The translations under genes and the position numbers were made by a program. A stretch of 42,638 bases of DNA, taken from IMG/VR virus record IMGVR_UViG_3300018055_000007, positions 1 to 42,638 of that record; one strand, 5' to 3'. Shown piece by piece: positions 14,577 to 24,382 of the stretch (position 1 is its first letter; each line of letters opens with the position of its first letter). The stretch is from a virus. The notes under the pieces are model-generated. The model had not been told where the DNA came from. It was given only the letters and a program-made list of their open reading frames with translations, and did not search any database.

Positions 14577-17500
14577 CTACGCGAGCAAGTTATGGACGTC
14601 CCACGTCGTGAACGTCCGCGTCATGTCGTCCAGGTCGTCTTCGATCCTCCGCACCTGTAGCCGTCGTGTCGTGTAGCCGGTCGCCGTCGCTCCGGCAAAG
14701 TGCGTGAGCTTGATGACCTCGCCGAGTTCCACGCCCGCCCCGGCGCCGAGTGGCACCGTGAACGACACCTCTGCGCGGGGTCGCTTCCACCACTCCCGCC
14801 GTTGCCGGGCGACGTCCTCCGCGGTATCGGTATCCCGGATCAGGCCGTACTCTTGGACTCTCGATTGACGCAGGCCGAGCGGCCGTCCACCCATCTCCGT
14901 GATGACCGTCTCATCAGGATCGGTTTGCAGGCCCGAAAACCACTTACCATCATAGGGATCACGGTTTGGCCTTGCGCCTACGTTCGGGACCAGTGCGTGC
15001 AATGCCTCTGCGTAGTTGCGTTTATAGACGAACTGGATCTCGTTCTGCACCCGGTCAGTCATCGGCCGGATGCGCAGCGAGTTTTTCAGCACGTGATTCT
15101 GGTCGGTGAAGATGGTCGCGCTGCTGTAGGCGCTGGTCCGATCCAGCATGGACAGGATGATCTGCCCGTGCCGGTTCTCGCCCCAATCAAAGTCAAAGTT
15201 CCGGCAGAACACTTCTCCGAGTTCCGCCCAGTCCAGTTGTTCCCCGTCCGCGCCGATGATCCCGGCGCACAGATACGAACGGGCTGCGCAGATCGTCGCC
15301 ACCGCCTCGAAGCTCGTCATGTCGAGCAGCGTGTAGGAACCGAGGCTGAGTTGCGACAGCCAATTCGCCGTCGCTTCCTGCGCCAGCCGGTTGTTAAGCA
15401 CGAGCGCGAAACAGCGCGCCGGGTTGGACAGCATCGTGCCGGTCGCGTCGCCGGTGGACTCGAGGCCGCAGACATTCAGGAGCAGCGGAATCCGCCCAGA
15501 CCGTGCGAGTTCCACAGCGAGATGCGCGTCAAGGCCGTAGACGTAGGTATACCGCTCGTCGTTTTGGTCGGTGTACTCGCCCGCGCTGAACCATCCCGGC
15601 TGATGAGGCGACCAGAGAATCGTCCCGTACGCGCTCTCAGGCGCCGCAATACGTGTCGTCGGTTCATCCCCTCCGCTCACGTAGTTGGCGAGATAGATCG
15701 CCTGGATATTCTTCAGCGCGTGCCCGCACACGAGGAATTTGTGCAAGTTGTCGTCATAGTCCTCAGGCGTTTCTGACGCGATATAGAACGCGGGGACGAC
15801 GCCCCTCGGGTCGTCTTCGTTCTCATCCGAGCACGCGCCCAAGATGATCGCGACCGGCATCCCATTGACACGCTCGATGGGGTTGCTGTCGGAGATGGAA
15901 CTCGTGACGACGCGCGCCGGGACTTTCAGGTTGGCGGCCGTGGCCGAGACGGAGAAGCGCCCCTCGGCGTGGAGTTCGAATTCCAACTCGGACACCGCCT
16001 CGAAGGACTGCACGAGCCCAACGAATTCACGCCACGGTGCCCCGGCCGCTTGGATCGTCGTGAGGTCCGACACCCACGCCGAGAAGGCCGCATTGATGAG
16101 AACTTCCGTCTCTATCCACCCACGCAACAGCCGGTCATGGTCAATGAGACGCACCGTCATGGACGGTGACTCGAAGCGCCCGTCCCCATCAGAGAGCCCG
16201 CGCGCACATCTCCCGAACGACTTCACGCGCGGGGCTTTCGGTGTCGCGTCATTGATCGCCGTGCCTGCAAAGCGATGCGTCGTGCCGTCGACCACGACTT
16301 CAATCCACGCGAGCGGCGTGGTGGCCGTGGCGAGGGATGTCCCGGCTGAGGGATTCGTCCCAGAGGCCACCGTGCCGGACCCGGAACAGGCCGTCACCGC
16401 CGGCGGGTCGTCGGCTTCTTCGTCGATGAGCACTTCCAAGACGAGCTGCGTGACTTCCTGTGCGTAGGACGTCCCCGCCCCGGCCAGCGCCACCGCGACA
16501 TCAATGAGGCGATCTCCAGAGGTCGTGTTATTGCTCGCGGCTCGTGCGGCGAGCCTCGTCGAGGTTGGAATATACACCTGGAAGCTATGTGACCGCTCCT
16601 GAAAGAACTCGTCCCCGGAATCGACGCCGACCGCCACATCTGGAAGCAGCACGACCTCTGAGGCCGCCGCCCCGGTCGCAATGTCCACGGACCAGCGCGT
16701 AGAGATGATGCCCGCGGCGTTCGATTGCGACGTCATCTCCACCACGATCTGTTGACCGACTCCCCCGGTGCCGGACGTCAGTTCGGAGTACGCGCCTTTC
16801 GCGAACTGGACGGCGCCGGGGTCGACTTCGGTCCCGCCGCTGTCTGCCGTGTCGGCCCCGTAGGTCAAATAGCTTGCGGGGGTGTTTTCGCTCCCCGCCG
16901 CAATCAGCGTGATGGCAGTCTCCGCTTCGCGTGCCGCCGTGCTGGACTGCTGGCGCATGGCGATCCGGGTGCCGGAGGCAATCGCCAGCGGGAGCGAGAA
17001 TCGGCCACCGTCTTCCTCGCTGCCCGTGCCGAGACTTTCGCTGATCAGGTTCGGCACAATGACGGCTTCGGCCGCTGCCGCGCCGATCGCGACGTCGATC
17101 AATACCCGAGCCTGCCCGCTGCCGACCCGCGTGTGATTGACTTCGGTCCAGTTGCAGGTAAAGGGCGACGAGGCGACTAATTCTTCATAGGCGCCCTTGA
17201 CGTTGTTCCCTGAGCCTTCGGGCAAGAACTCTGTGACCGCCGTGGGCCCGACGGGATACGTGATCGCGGCCAGCCCCGTGGCGCTCTGTGGATAGAACGT
17301 ATCCGCGCTACCGGTGGCGCCGAGTAGACACAATTCGAAGTTGCGATCTTGGACGTCGGCGGTGTTACAACTCGCACGAAAAGACAGGCGCGTGCTGGAG
17401 GCGATATACGTCGGAAAGGTGTTGCACTTGGGGAAAATCGAGCGATGCTGCTCAGAGCGTGTCCGCACGAGGTCAGGAATCAGGACCACCTCGGCCCCGC

Positions 17501-18143
17501 CCGCCCCGGTCGCGATGTCCACGCGCCATGCGGACGGATTACCCGGTGACGAGTTACTGGCGACACTCTGCACCGACAGCAGTTGAATCACGATGCCCGT
17601 GCTGGCCTCGAGTTCGATATACGATCCTTTCGTGTTGGGTGTGCCGCCAGGGTCCACGGCTTCGCCAATGCTGGCCGACGTATCCACGCCATACGCCGTG
17701 TAGCCCGTCGCTCCGACGGTCGTCCCCGCCGCCCAATGATGGATAAAGGCATGGTTGAGGACTTCGCCACCGGCCGTCGCGCTTTGGCACCGGAGCGCGA
17801 TGCGCGTACTCCCCGCGATGTCCACCGGCCACGGCCCATACCGTCCCGCTGGGCACAGCGAGCCGAAGGAGTTACCTTCCGTGGGGAGGTCCGGAATGAG
17901 GACGACTTCAGAGGCCGCGGCGCCCGTCGCGATGTCCACGAGCATCCCCTGGGAACTCGTGATGTTGGTGCTCGTAATGGTGAGAGACAGCCAGTTCGTC
18001 GCCCCGGCCGTACTCGCGACCATCTCCGAGTAACTGCCCTTGGCGTTCGCGCTGGCGCTCGCGGTGACCGACAGCCCGACGATCCCGTTGGACGGATGCT
18101 GATAGTACGCGAGGCCAGAGGCGCTCGAGGGGTAATAGGCCAT
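14577..18143 (-). CDS. tail-tip hub protein with four N-terminal tandem beta domains
   Basis: 1,188 residues. Residues ~30-590 hold four related ~140-residue units, each with K-G-(S/A)-Y-x-E-(L/M), a strand-rich middle, (V/I)D(I/V)A(T/I)GA, E-(V/A)-V-(L/I)-(L/V/I)-P-(D/N)-(L/V), and (S/T)-(T/G)-x-(R)-(I/L). These look like beta-sandwich receptor-binding or decoration modules. Residues ~600-1188 are a tail hub-like region: WIEVVVDGTTHRF, SMTVRLIDHDRLLRGW, NFDFDWGENRHGQI and VSFTVPLGAGAGVELGEVI, as in DUF2163/tail-fibre hub proteins. It would form the tail tip and contact the host (inference). Confidence 0.68.
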   Translation of the reverse strand: MAYYPSSASGLAYYQHPSNGIVGLSVTASASANAKGSYSEMVASTAGATNWLSLTITSTNITSSQGMLVDIATGAAASEVVLIPDLPTEGNSFGSLCPAGRYGPWPVDIAGSTRIALRCQSATAGGEVLNHAFIHHWAAGTTVGATGYTAYGVDTSASIGEAVDPGGTPNTKGSYIELEASTGIVIQLLSVQSVASNSSPGNPSAWRVDIATGAGGAEVVLIPDLVRTRSEQHRSIFPKCNTFPTYIASSTRLSFRASCNTADVQDRNFELCLLGATGSADTFYPQSATGLAAITYPVGPTAVTEFLPEGSGNNVKGAYEELVASSPFTCNWTEVNHTRVGSGQARVLIDVAIGAAAAEAVIVPNLISESLGTGSEEDGGRFSLPLAIASGTRIAMRQQSSTAAREAETAITLIAAGSENTPASYLTYGADTADSGGTEVDPGAVQFAKGAYSELTSGTGGVGQQIVVEMTSQSNAAGIISTRWSVDIATGAAASEVVLLPDVAVGVDSGDEFFQERSHSFQVYIPTSTRLAARAASNNTTSGDRLIDVAVALAGAGTSYAQEVTQLVLEVLIDEEADDPPAVTACSGSGTVASGTNPSAGTSLATATTPLAWIEVVVDGTTHRFAGTAINDATPKAPRVKSFGRCARGLSDGDGRFESPSMTVRLIDHDRLLRGWIETEVLINAAFSAWVSDLTTIQAAGAPWREFVGLVQSFEAVSELEFELHAEGRFSVSATAANLKVPARVVTSSISDSNPIERVNGMPVAIILGACSDENEDDPRGVVPAFYIASETPEDYDDNLHKFLVCGHALKNIQAIYLANYVSGGDEPTTRIAAPESAYGTILWSPHQPGWFSAGEYTDQNDERYTYVYGLDAHLAVELARSGRIPLLLNVCGLESTGDATGTMLSNPARCFALVLNNRLAQEATANWLSQLSLGSYTLLDMTSFEAVATICAARSYLCAGIIGADGEQLDWAELGEVFCRNFDFDWGENRHGQIILSMLDRTSAYSSATIFTDQNHVLKNSLRIRPMTDRVQNEIQFVYKRNYAEALHALVPNVGARPNRDPYDGKWFSGLQTDPDETVITEMGGRPLGLRQSRVQEYGLIRDTDTAEDVARQRREWWKRPRAEVSFTVPLGAGAGVELGEVIKLTHFAGATATGYTTRRLQVRRIEDDLDDMTRTFTTWDVHNLLA

Positions 18144-18152
18144 ACGGAGGGA

Positions 18153-18584
18153 CTACGCGCGAGGCACAAACCGTCGCGCGTTCCGGTCCCACTCCTGCCC
18201 TGTGGTCTCGCCGACCTCGATCAGTTCCACGCCGCTCTCGGCCAGATAACTGTCAGGCGCGATCCCGTGTGCCGTTCCGCAGTGCGGGCAGTGTCCCGCC
18301 TTCCGGCATGTCGCCTTGTGTGCAGGGTCGCCACAGTTGCGGCAGTTCGGAAGACCGTCCGGGCAATCCGTCTCCGCGACGGTGTGGAGTTCTCCGGTGT
18401 CCCGTGGCGGGCTCGTGCGGGCGCGAATCGCCCGATCGATCCGCGTGGTCAGGGCAGCCGTCTCCTGCGGCCCGATGTTGCGCCGAGTCGAGACCTGGTG
18501 CGCGAGATTCGCTTTGACATTGCGATCAATCTCGGCGGCGTGGTGCTTCTCAGGGTCGGCGATCACGATCGCGTAACGTGGCAT
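18153..18584 (-). CDS. small tail-region protein with zinc ribbon
   Basis: 143 residues. The N-terminus (MPRYAIVIADPEKHHAAEIDRNVK) is helical/beta. Residues ~80-105 have CRNC, C and CPHC, two close Cys pairs typical of zinc ribbons. AGAGGA precedes the ATG; the longer 18722 frame is a shadow. It sits between the LamG-like tail protein and the hub, so a role in tail assembly is possible but not shown. Confidence 0.55.
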   Translation of the reverse strand: MPRYAIVIADPEKHHAAEIDRNVKANLAHQVSTRRNIGPQETAALTTRIDRAIRARTSPPRDTGELHTVAETDCPDGLPNCRNCGDPAHKATCRKAGHCPHCGTAHGIAPDSYLAESGVELIEVGETTGQEWDRNARRFVPRA

Positions 18585-18592
18585 AGGTTCCT

Positions 18593-19627
18593 CTACGTTT
18601 GGAGTTGGCCGCCCCATTCCGCGGCGTTGATCCCATCGACGGTCCAGGGCTCTTCGGTCTCGGGATCGACGTCCCAGACCTTCGTCAATACCCGCCAGTC
18701 CTCCGTCACCACCGACTGCCAAGTGTCGACGAAGGAATTTCCACCAGACATGACGACAAGTTCATGACTCGGCGACCCCAGGCCGCTGCTCGGCAGGTTC
18801 CTGGCCATCGCGGAGAGTTGCGCCCCGTAGATCGCCAGCGTCGCCGCGAGTGTTGACATCGACACCGTGTAGCGCGTGCCAACAATCGCCGGGCTCACAA
18901 TGCGCGTCGCGTCGGCATCGGGGTCCGTGTCGTCGATGGCTTGATACGCAGACGCGGCGCCGAGCGGCGGCCAGGCGGTGTGCGTGCCGTTGGCGTCTGG
19001 ACCGAACACCTTGACATAGGCCCCGTGAATCAGGCCAGTCTGTGACCCTGAACCATCCACGATGTAGAAGTGACTCGCGACCCAATCCTCGTGGAATCCG
19101 ACGTACACCCCGCGCCACGTGTTCGAGGTTTCCTGGGCCGTGTCTTCGTTGTTGATCCGGATGAACACTTCGCCATTCACGTAGATCTCAAGGTCGCCGC
19201 CGGAGTGATCGACGGACCCCATGAACCCAACGCGATAATCTGTGCTCGTGTCCAGCGCGTCCTCCGACCGCACGAGTTCGCTGTCCATGGTGCCGCGCCA
19301 GATAGACATCGTGCCGTCGTCGTTGATCGACGCGGAACACTGCATGTTGCCTGCGTCATCGACGGCGGCAAGGACGACTGTATCGACCCCTGGCAGGCTG
19401 TCGAGGTTGACCCGTATCCCGACGGCAAAGCTCCGGTTATCGAGTACGGCCCGCGGGTATTTGATACCGTAGGCAGCGGGGTCAGACGACCGCCATCCGG
19501 CCGTGCCGTCATAGCCGTCCGTCGGCTCCACGGTGACATCGGCGTGGAGCTCGCCCCCGCCGAGGGTCCAGAAGAGCGGCTCGTCGGCCGTGCTAGAGCG
19601 GTCCGGATTCCGCATATAGAGCAGCAT
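18593..19627 (-). CDS. LamG/concanavalin-like tail protein
   Basis: 344 residues. The middle has a LamG/concanavalin-type order of strands: FAVGIRVNLDSLPG, NMQCSASINDDGTMSIWRG, YRVGFMGSVDHSGGDLEIYVNGEVF. These suggest sugar or glycan binding. C-terminally it becomes less clear (VVMSGGNSFVDTWQSVVTEDWRVLTKVWDVDPETEEP). TAATG overlap fixes the start at 19627, so the 27-residue extension is excluded. By position it is a tail-tip or side-fibre component. Confidence 0.55.
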   Translation of the reverse strand: MLLYMRNPDRSSTADEPLFWTLGGGELHADVTVEPTDGYDGTAGWRSSDPAAYGIKYPRAVLDNRSFAVGIRVNLDSLPGVDTVVLAAVDDAGNMQCSASINDDGTMSIWRGTMDSELVRSEDALDTSTDYRVGFMGSVDHSGGDLEIYVNGEVFIRINNEDTAQETSNTWRGVYVGFHEDWVASHFYIVDGSGSQTGLIHGAYVKVFGPDANGTHTAWPPLGAASAYQAIDDTDPDADATRIVSPAIVGTRYTVSMSTLAATLAIYGAQLSAMARNLPSSGLGSPSHELVVMSGGNSFVDTWQSVVTEDWRVLTKVWDVDPETEEPWTVDGINAAEWGGQLQT

Positions 19628-20394
19628 TAGTGCGGCGCTCCGGGGTTGCACTCTTCGATCTGATCTGTGAATGGTGTGTGGAGCGGCGTGTGGCGAAGAT
19701 GCTCCCACTCAGGCTCAGGGAACCAGGCGTACGCGGGGTCGTTCACGGTGTAGTCCGGCACCCACAGGAACGGCTGCGTCGGGCCTTCTGACCCTCGACG
19801 GAGCGTCGTCCAGGCCGCGCGCTGGGATTCGCGCCCGATCTGCACCCGCCACTGCCGGAACCGCACCGCCTTCCGATACCCGAGCGCGACGTCGTAATCC
19901 GTGCGATGGATAATCGTGGGCTTGCGCTCCTTCACCCCCACCGACCAGAGTACCTGGATCTCGTCGAGGTCTCGAATCAGGAGAATCTTCCCGACGGAGA
20001 TGTTGGCGCTGGCCCCGGTGATCGCAAAGTTCCACTGCGTGCCGGCCGTCGTGACCGCGCGCAGATCGAGGAACGCATTGAGTTGCACGCCGTCCGGGTA
20101 CACCGACGGAATCACCAGGTTCTGACTCGGCATGGCGCCGTTATTCGTGACGGCTACCGTGAGGCCCGCGAGACCAGCCCCGCAGTTGATGAATGCGACG
20201 CCCTTGAGCGCCGTCGAGGCAATCGTGCCGCGGTAGGTGGCACTCGTCCCGGTCGTTTTCGAGAGCAAATGGGCGTAGGGGCTGTTGAGGTTTGTCAGCG
20301 GGTGCGCACTGTCTGCCGTGCCACTTGTCAGCGACCACGTCGCGCCAAGATTGAGCAGGCCAGACGGCTTACAGATGAGCGACTGAATCGCCAT
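19627..20394 (-). CDS. tail protein downstream of the tape measure
   Basis: 255 residues, mostly beta strand by eye (LGATWSLTSGTADSAHPLTNLNS, FRQWRVQIGRE, PTQPFLWVPDYT). This order and size match minor tail proteins found between tape measure and tip, with a substantial Trp/Pro-rich C-terminus. TGATG overlap with the tape measure gene. No precise family name. Confidence 0.55.
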   Translation of the reverse strand: MAIQSLICKPSGLLNLGATWSLTSGTADSAHPLTNLNSPYAHLLSKTTGTSATYRGTIASTALKGVAFINCGAGLAGLTVAVTNNGAMPSQNLVIPSVYPDGVQLNAFLDLRAVTTAGTQWNFAITGASANISVGKILLIRDLDEIQVLWSVGVKERKPTIIHRTDYDVALGYRKAVRFRQWRVQIGRESQRAAWTTLRRGSEGPTQPFLWVPDYTVNDPAYAWFPEPEWEHLRHTPLHTPFTDQIEECNPGAPH

Positions 20395-23300
20395 CAGGCC
20401 ACCCCCAACGCGACCCGCATATCCGTGCGCGTGCCCTTGAAGTTCCGGCGGATCTCGTCCACCAACCGGACCGCGACTTGCTGCGCGACGGCTTGGGGAT
20501 CCTGGGCGCCCTGGACGACAATCGCTCCTGGGGCAATCGAAATCGACACCTCACTGTTACCGCCGAATCGCTTGTTCGCCCCACTGAACGCGACGTCTTC
20601 CGATCCAGCTTCCCCGGCCAGGAAGAGCGTCGGCTTCGTGACGCGGCCGTATCCTCCGGACGCCATCGGGATCGGCTCGCCGTACATCTGCGCCGTCTCG
20701 CCACCGCTGCCACGCTCCCCGCCAATAAGTTCTCCCAGTCGCTGTCCCACCGTAGGCGTGTCCTGAAGCGTCGACGTCAGGGAGATCGCCGTGCCGAGAC
20801 GCTCGATAAGCTCGTCCAGTTTGCCGATCAACCGCTCGAAACCAAGCCACATCGTTTCCGTCACAGTGAGTTGCGTACGCCCGAGACGGTACATCGCGTC
20901 ATCGCTATCTGTGAGGCTCAGGGTGAAGTCGTCATTGGCCTCTGCGACGCCGTTGATCGCCGGCGCCAGGGTGTCGATATTCAACTTGGCGTCGCCGAAG
21001 AACTTCCGGATCAGGGGCTGCGCCTCGTCGAAGTCCGCCTTAGTGTCCCCGTCAGTGAAGGCATTAAACAGCCCACGTGCGACACGGGTGAATCCACTCT
21101 CGGTGATGACCGGCTCGATATAGAGTTTGGCGGTCTCCCCGCCACTCGCACGCTCGCCGCCAATGGGACCGGCATCTTGCAGCGTCGAGGCCAGCATCGT
21201 CGCAGCCGTCCCCAGTCGCGCGATCATCGCGTCGAGGGTGGCGATGACACGATCGAAGCCCGCGATCATCGCCTCGGTCACGGTCGCCTGCGTCTGTCCG
21301 AGCTGCTGCAGCGCCGTGTCGCTCGTGGTGACGCTCGCCCGGAAGCCGTCATTGGCCGTCGTGGCTTGACCAAAGGCCACGCCAGACGTCTGCTGGAAGG
21401 ACGTCACTTGTGTTTCGAGCCCCTCGGCGCTGGCGGTCGTCTGCTGAATGGCGGACGAGGCTTGGCGCGCGCCGTTCGTGAGCGACTGCCCCGGCGTATT
21501 CGTGAACGCCTCCGGAATCCGATGGACGTCGCCAGGATTGTTCCTCAGGAACTCGTCGATCTCGGCTTGCGTGGGCGGCGTGAAGCCTTCCTTCTCGGGC
21601 CAATCGATCTTGTCGACTTGGGTGTGCACGTTCTGGATCTGGGTGGCCATGTCACGCATCGCCCCCGTGGAGTCGTAGATCGTGCCCGTGGCGATCTTGG
21701 CCGCATTGGCGTTCGCCATCCACATATCGGCCAGCTCTTGCAACCCCGGAATAACCTGTCCGGTTTCCTCCTGCAGCGAGAGATACCGCTTGACCAACCG
21801 TTCCAGGATGATGTCGTTCGACAACTGCTCAGGCGTCAGGCTCGCAAAGGCTTCCTGGAGATCTTGCATGTCCTCGAAAAACTGCGTGCCGAGCAAGTCA
21901 TCGACGACCCCAGTGATCCGCTGCTGTCGCTCCAGCTCGTCGTTGAAGTCGCCGAGCAGCCGTCGGAAGTGCTCCAGCCCTTCCCGGTTCTGCGACCCCC
22001 ACGCCGCAGCCAGTTCCTGGCCGGCCTCCCCGGCCATGTTCCTGATGTTGTCCAACGAGCCATGCGTCTTCAGGAGTTGGTCCTGCAGAATACGGATCTC
22101 TGCGTTCGCTTCCTCAAGTTGTCGACGGCCCTCAGACTTGCCAAGGCCAAACAGGTTCCCAATCTTCGAAAGTCCCGCCACGATCGCGCCCGCGAACTGG
22201 CTCAGGATGGGCCCCACCATCGGCACGAGCGAGAGCAGGCTGGACGCGAGGTTGGTCGCAAGCGACTTGACGGCGCCACCAATGCCGCCGCCCCCTTCGA
22301 AGGCCGATCGGAAGATGTTATTGAGGTCGCCGAGCGCACTCCGGCCGGCATCTTTCAATCCTTCGAACACCCCGCCCCAGTTCTTCGGGACCAAGTCCTC
22401 GATCGACACGCCGGCGTCCTTGGCCATCTGCTTGAGACCGGCTTGGTTGTTGATGTCGCTCAGAACCTTCTGGTATTCCTTCGCCGCGGCCGTCTGCAGT
22501 TGCCAGAGTTCGACCGCCCCGCTCTGCGACAGCGTCATTTCATACTCTTCGTACGACTGCGACAGCCGCGCCATGTCCTCGTTCTGGCGATCGATCTCCA
22601 GATTCATGTCGAACAACGCTTGCCGATCGCGATCAGCTAACTCGTCGACGCGCTCCAGTTCAGTGAGCCAACCCTTCAGCGATTCCGACTCGGTCAGCTC
22701 GATGAAGCGCTGCTGTTCGTCAGCTAACTCTTTCGTGCTCTTCGCGAGCGCCTTCGCGGCCTTGTCTCCAGAGAGGAATGCTCCAGTCGCCCCAGTGACT
22801 TTAGCCCCCGCCGCCCCAGCGGCCGTACCCACGGCTCCTAAGGCGGTCGATGCCGACGCAGCACCGGTAGCCAATGTGCCCTGCGTGCCACGCGCGGCTT
22901 CCATCGAGGCAACCATCTGATCCAGGGTCTTGATGTAGGTGCCGGAGGTGGTATTGACGTTGGCTTGAGCTTGGTCGGTGTCTTTCAGCGCTTTCCCGCG
23001 CGCCACCATCGTCACCATGAGGCGCTGAATCGCCTCATCATTCTTCCGATAGGCCTCTGTGCCGATGCCGATCGCGTTGGGGAGCGCCAGTTGCGCTTTC
23101 CCGAGATACAACGTGGCGACGGTCACCCCGTCGATGATTTGCCGGACGTTGCCGAAGAGTTTATAAATGGCGTAATACTCCGTGACGAGGAAACCGGCCG
23201 ACGTCACCGCCACCTTGGCAAAGTTTGCCAACGCAATCGCCGCGTCATCGATCAGATCGGCAATCGCCCGAACGAGATTCCCCTTCTCTGCCCCAAACGC

Positions 23301-24380
23301 CTGAGTCAACGCCTCGGAGATACCATCCAACCCGGCCATAATGACGGGCGAGGTCGCTACGAGGCGCCCGAGTTCGTTTTCAAAATTCACCCATTGCGCC
23401 CGGGCTTGTGCGACCTTCTCATCCAGTCCATCGGTCTGAACGCCGAGCCGGGCAATGGCACCGCCGACACTGTCGAGAATTGCCACCCGCGCGGCTTCCA
23501 GCTTGCCTTCTTCGGACAGCTGTTCGCGCGTGGCCCCCAGTGACTTCGCGAAGGCGGTCTCGGCTTTCTCCAGATCGATCTTGCCGGTCAGGAGCGCCAA
23601 CGACCGTGTGCGGCCCGTCAACATCGCGTCGTTCATGGTCTCGAGCGCGGTCGCCACGTCGCCGCCTGTCGCTTGCGCCAACGCGAACGCCCCTTGAGCC
23701 AACGTGCCAAATTGCTGATCGGTCAGGTTGAGGCCCGCCGCGAGATCCTGCGTGGCGGTCTTCATGAGATCGAAATCCGAGATCGTGCCGTGCGTCCCTG
23801 CACGGAGTTCGCCCAGGAGCGTCGATCCGAGCCGTCCTGATTCGTTCGTCAGATGCTCAAAGTTTTCCGCGACATCTGCGACCGTGGCGCCATGGAGGGT
23901 GATCGTTTTGAGTTCACTCACTAACCCAGTGACCGCAAACTTGACGGCACTGAATGCCGCCTGGGCCGTGACGAATCCTGCCGCAGTCGTCAGGATGCTT
24001 TTGCCGACTCCGGCAAGACTCAGTCCTAGGCCGCTGGTCGCCGTCTCGGCCTGCTTAGTGGCGGTCTGGATCGCGACCATATCCTTCGGCGCTTGTTGGC
24101 CGAGCGCCTTGTATTTCGCGATGGCTTCGGTGACGGTGGCGTTGAGGCGCTTCTGTTCCGCCTCGGTGAGCTTGGTGACGCCGCCGAGATCGTTGACAGC
24201 CTTGACGGCGAGCGTCGCTTCAGACAGCACCTTCCGGCCGCTGAAGGAATCCCCTATGCGCGTGAGCGCCTTCTCCACCTGGCCGGCGCCAGATTGGAAC
24301 GACCTTAGTTGTGTCTGGGCTTGATTGACGGCGGCGGAGAACTGCTGGAAATCGGCCCTAAAGGTCGCACTGATAGCCAT
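20394..24380 (-). CDS. tape measure protein
   Basis: 1,328 residues. The N-terminal 200 residues are coiled coil (FRADFQQFSAAVNQAQTQLRSFQSG). There are membrane-like stretches, LTTAAGFVTAQAAFSAVKF and a 40-residue block near SSLLSLVPMVGPILSQFAGAIVAGL. The C-terminus has GGYGRVTKPTLFLAGEAGSEDVAF, the typical end of siphovirus tape measures. At about 1.5 Å per residue, the tail would be near 200 nm (established rule of thumb). The last 400 residues contain a tandem duplication of about 85 residues (LGQTQATVTEAMIAGFDRVI and LGRTQLTVTETMWLGFERLI). The start follows the HNH stop by 2 nt; the upstream 47-residue extension is not used. Confidence 0.93.
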   Translation of the reverse strand: MAISATFRADFQQFSAAVNQAQTQLRSFQSGAGQVEKALTRIGDSFSGRKVLSEATLAVKAVNDLGGVTKLTEAEQKRLNATVTEAIAKYKALGQQAPKDMVAIQTATKQAETATSGLGLSLAGVGKSILTTAAGFVTAQAAFSAVKFAVTGLVSELKTITLHGATVADVAENFEHLTNESGRLGSTLLGELRAGTHGTISDFDLMKTATQDLAAGLNLTDQQFGTLAQGAFALAQATGGDVATALETMNDAMLTGRTRSLALLTGKIDLEKAETAFAKSLGATREQLSEEGKLEAARVAILDSVGGAIARLGVQTDGLDEKVAQARAQWVNFENELGRLVATSPVIMAGLDGISEALTQAFGAEKGNLVRAIADLIDDAAIALANFAKVAVTSAGFLVTEYYAIYKLFGNVRQIIDGVTVATLYLGKAQLALPNAIGIGTEAYRKNDEAIQRLMVTMVARGKALKDTDQAQANVNTTSGTYIKTLDQMVASMEAARGTQGTLATGAASASTALGAVGTAAGAAGAKVTGATGAFLSGDKAAKALAKSTKELADEQQRFIELTESESLKGWLTELERVDELADRDRQALFDMNLEIDRQNEDMARLSQSYEEYEMTLSQSGAVELWQLQTAAAKEYQKVLSDINNQAGLKQMAKDAGVSIEDLVPKNWGGVFEGLKDAGRSALGDLNNIFRSAFEGGGGIGGAVKSLATNLASSLLSLVPMVGPILSQFAGAIVAGLSKIGNLFGLGKSEGRRQLEEANAEIRILQDQLLKTHGSLDNIRNMAGEAGQELAAAWGSQNREGLEHFRRLLGDFNDELERQQRITGVVDDLLGTQFFEDMQDLQEAFASLTPEQLSNDIILERLVKRYLSLQEETGQVIPGLQELADMWMANANAAKIATGTIYDSTGAMRDMATQIQNVHTQVDKIDWPEKEGFTPPTQAEIDEFLRNNPGDVHRIPEAFTNTPGQSLTNGARQASSAIQQTTASAEGLETQVTSFQQTSGVAFGQATTANDGFRASVTTSDTALQQLGQTQATVTEAMIAGFDRVIATLDAMIARLGTAATMLASTLQDAGPIGGERASGGETAKLYIEPVITESGFTRVARGLFNAFTDGDTKADFDEAQPLIRKFFGDAKLNIDTLAPAINGVAEANDDFTLSLTDSDDAMYRLGRTQLTVTETMWLGFERLIGKLDELIERLGTAISLTSTLQDTPTVGQRLGELIGGERGSGGETAQMYGEPIPMASGGYGRVTKPTLFLAGEAGSEDVAFSGANKRFGGNSEVSISIAPGAIVVQGAQDPQAVAQQVAVRLVDEIRRNFKGTRTDMRVALGVA

Positions 24381-24382
24381 GG

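Noticed and set aside
14700-15776. Plus-strand frame of 358 codons
   Set aside because: Lies within the hub gene on the other strand; no recognisable fold and no ribosome site.
17583-18767. Plus-strand frame of 394 codons
   Set aside because: Antisense shadow of the hub and zinc-ribbon genes, low-complexity Arg/Pro composition.
20478-22640. Plus-strand frame of 720 codons
   Set aside because: Antisense to the tape measure; Arg/His/Pro-rich composition typical of the complement of high-GC coding DNA, and no motif.
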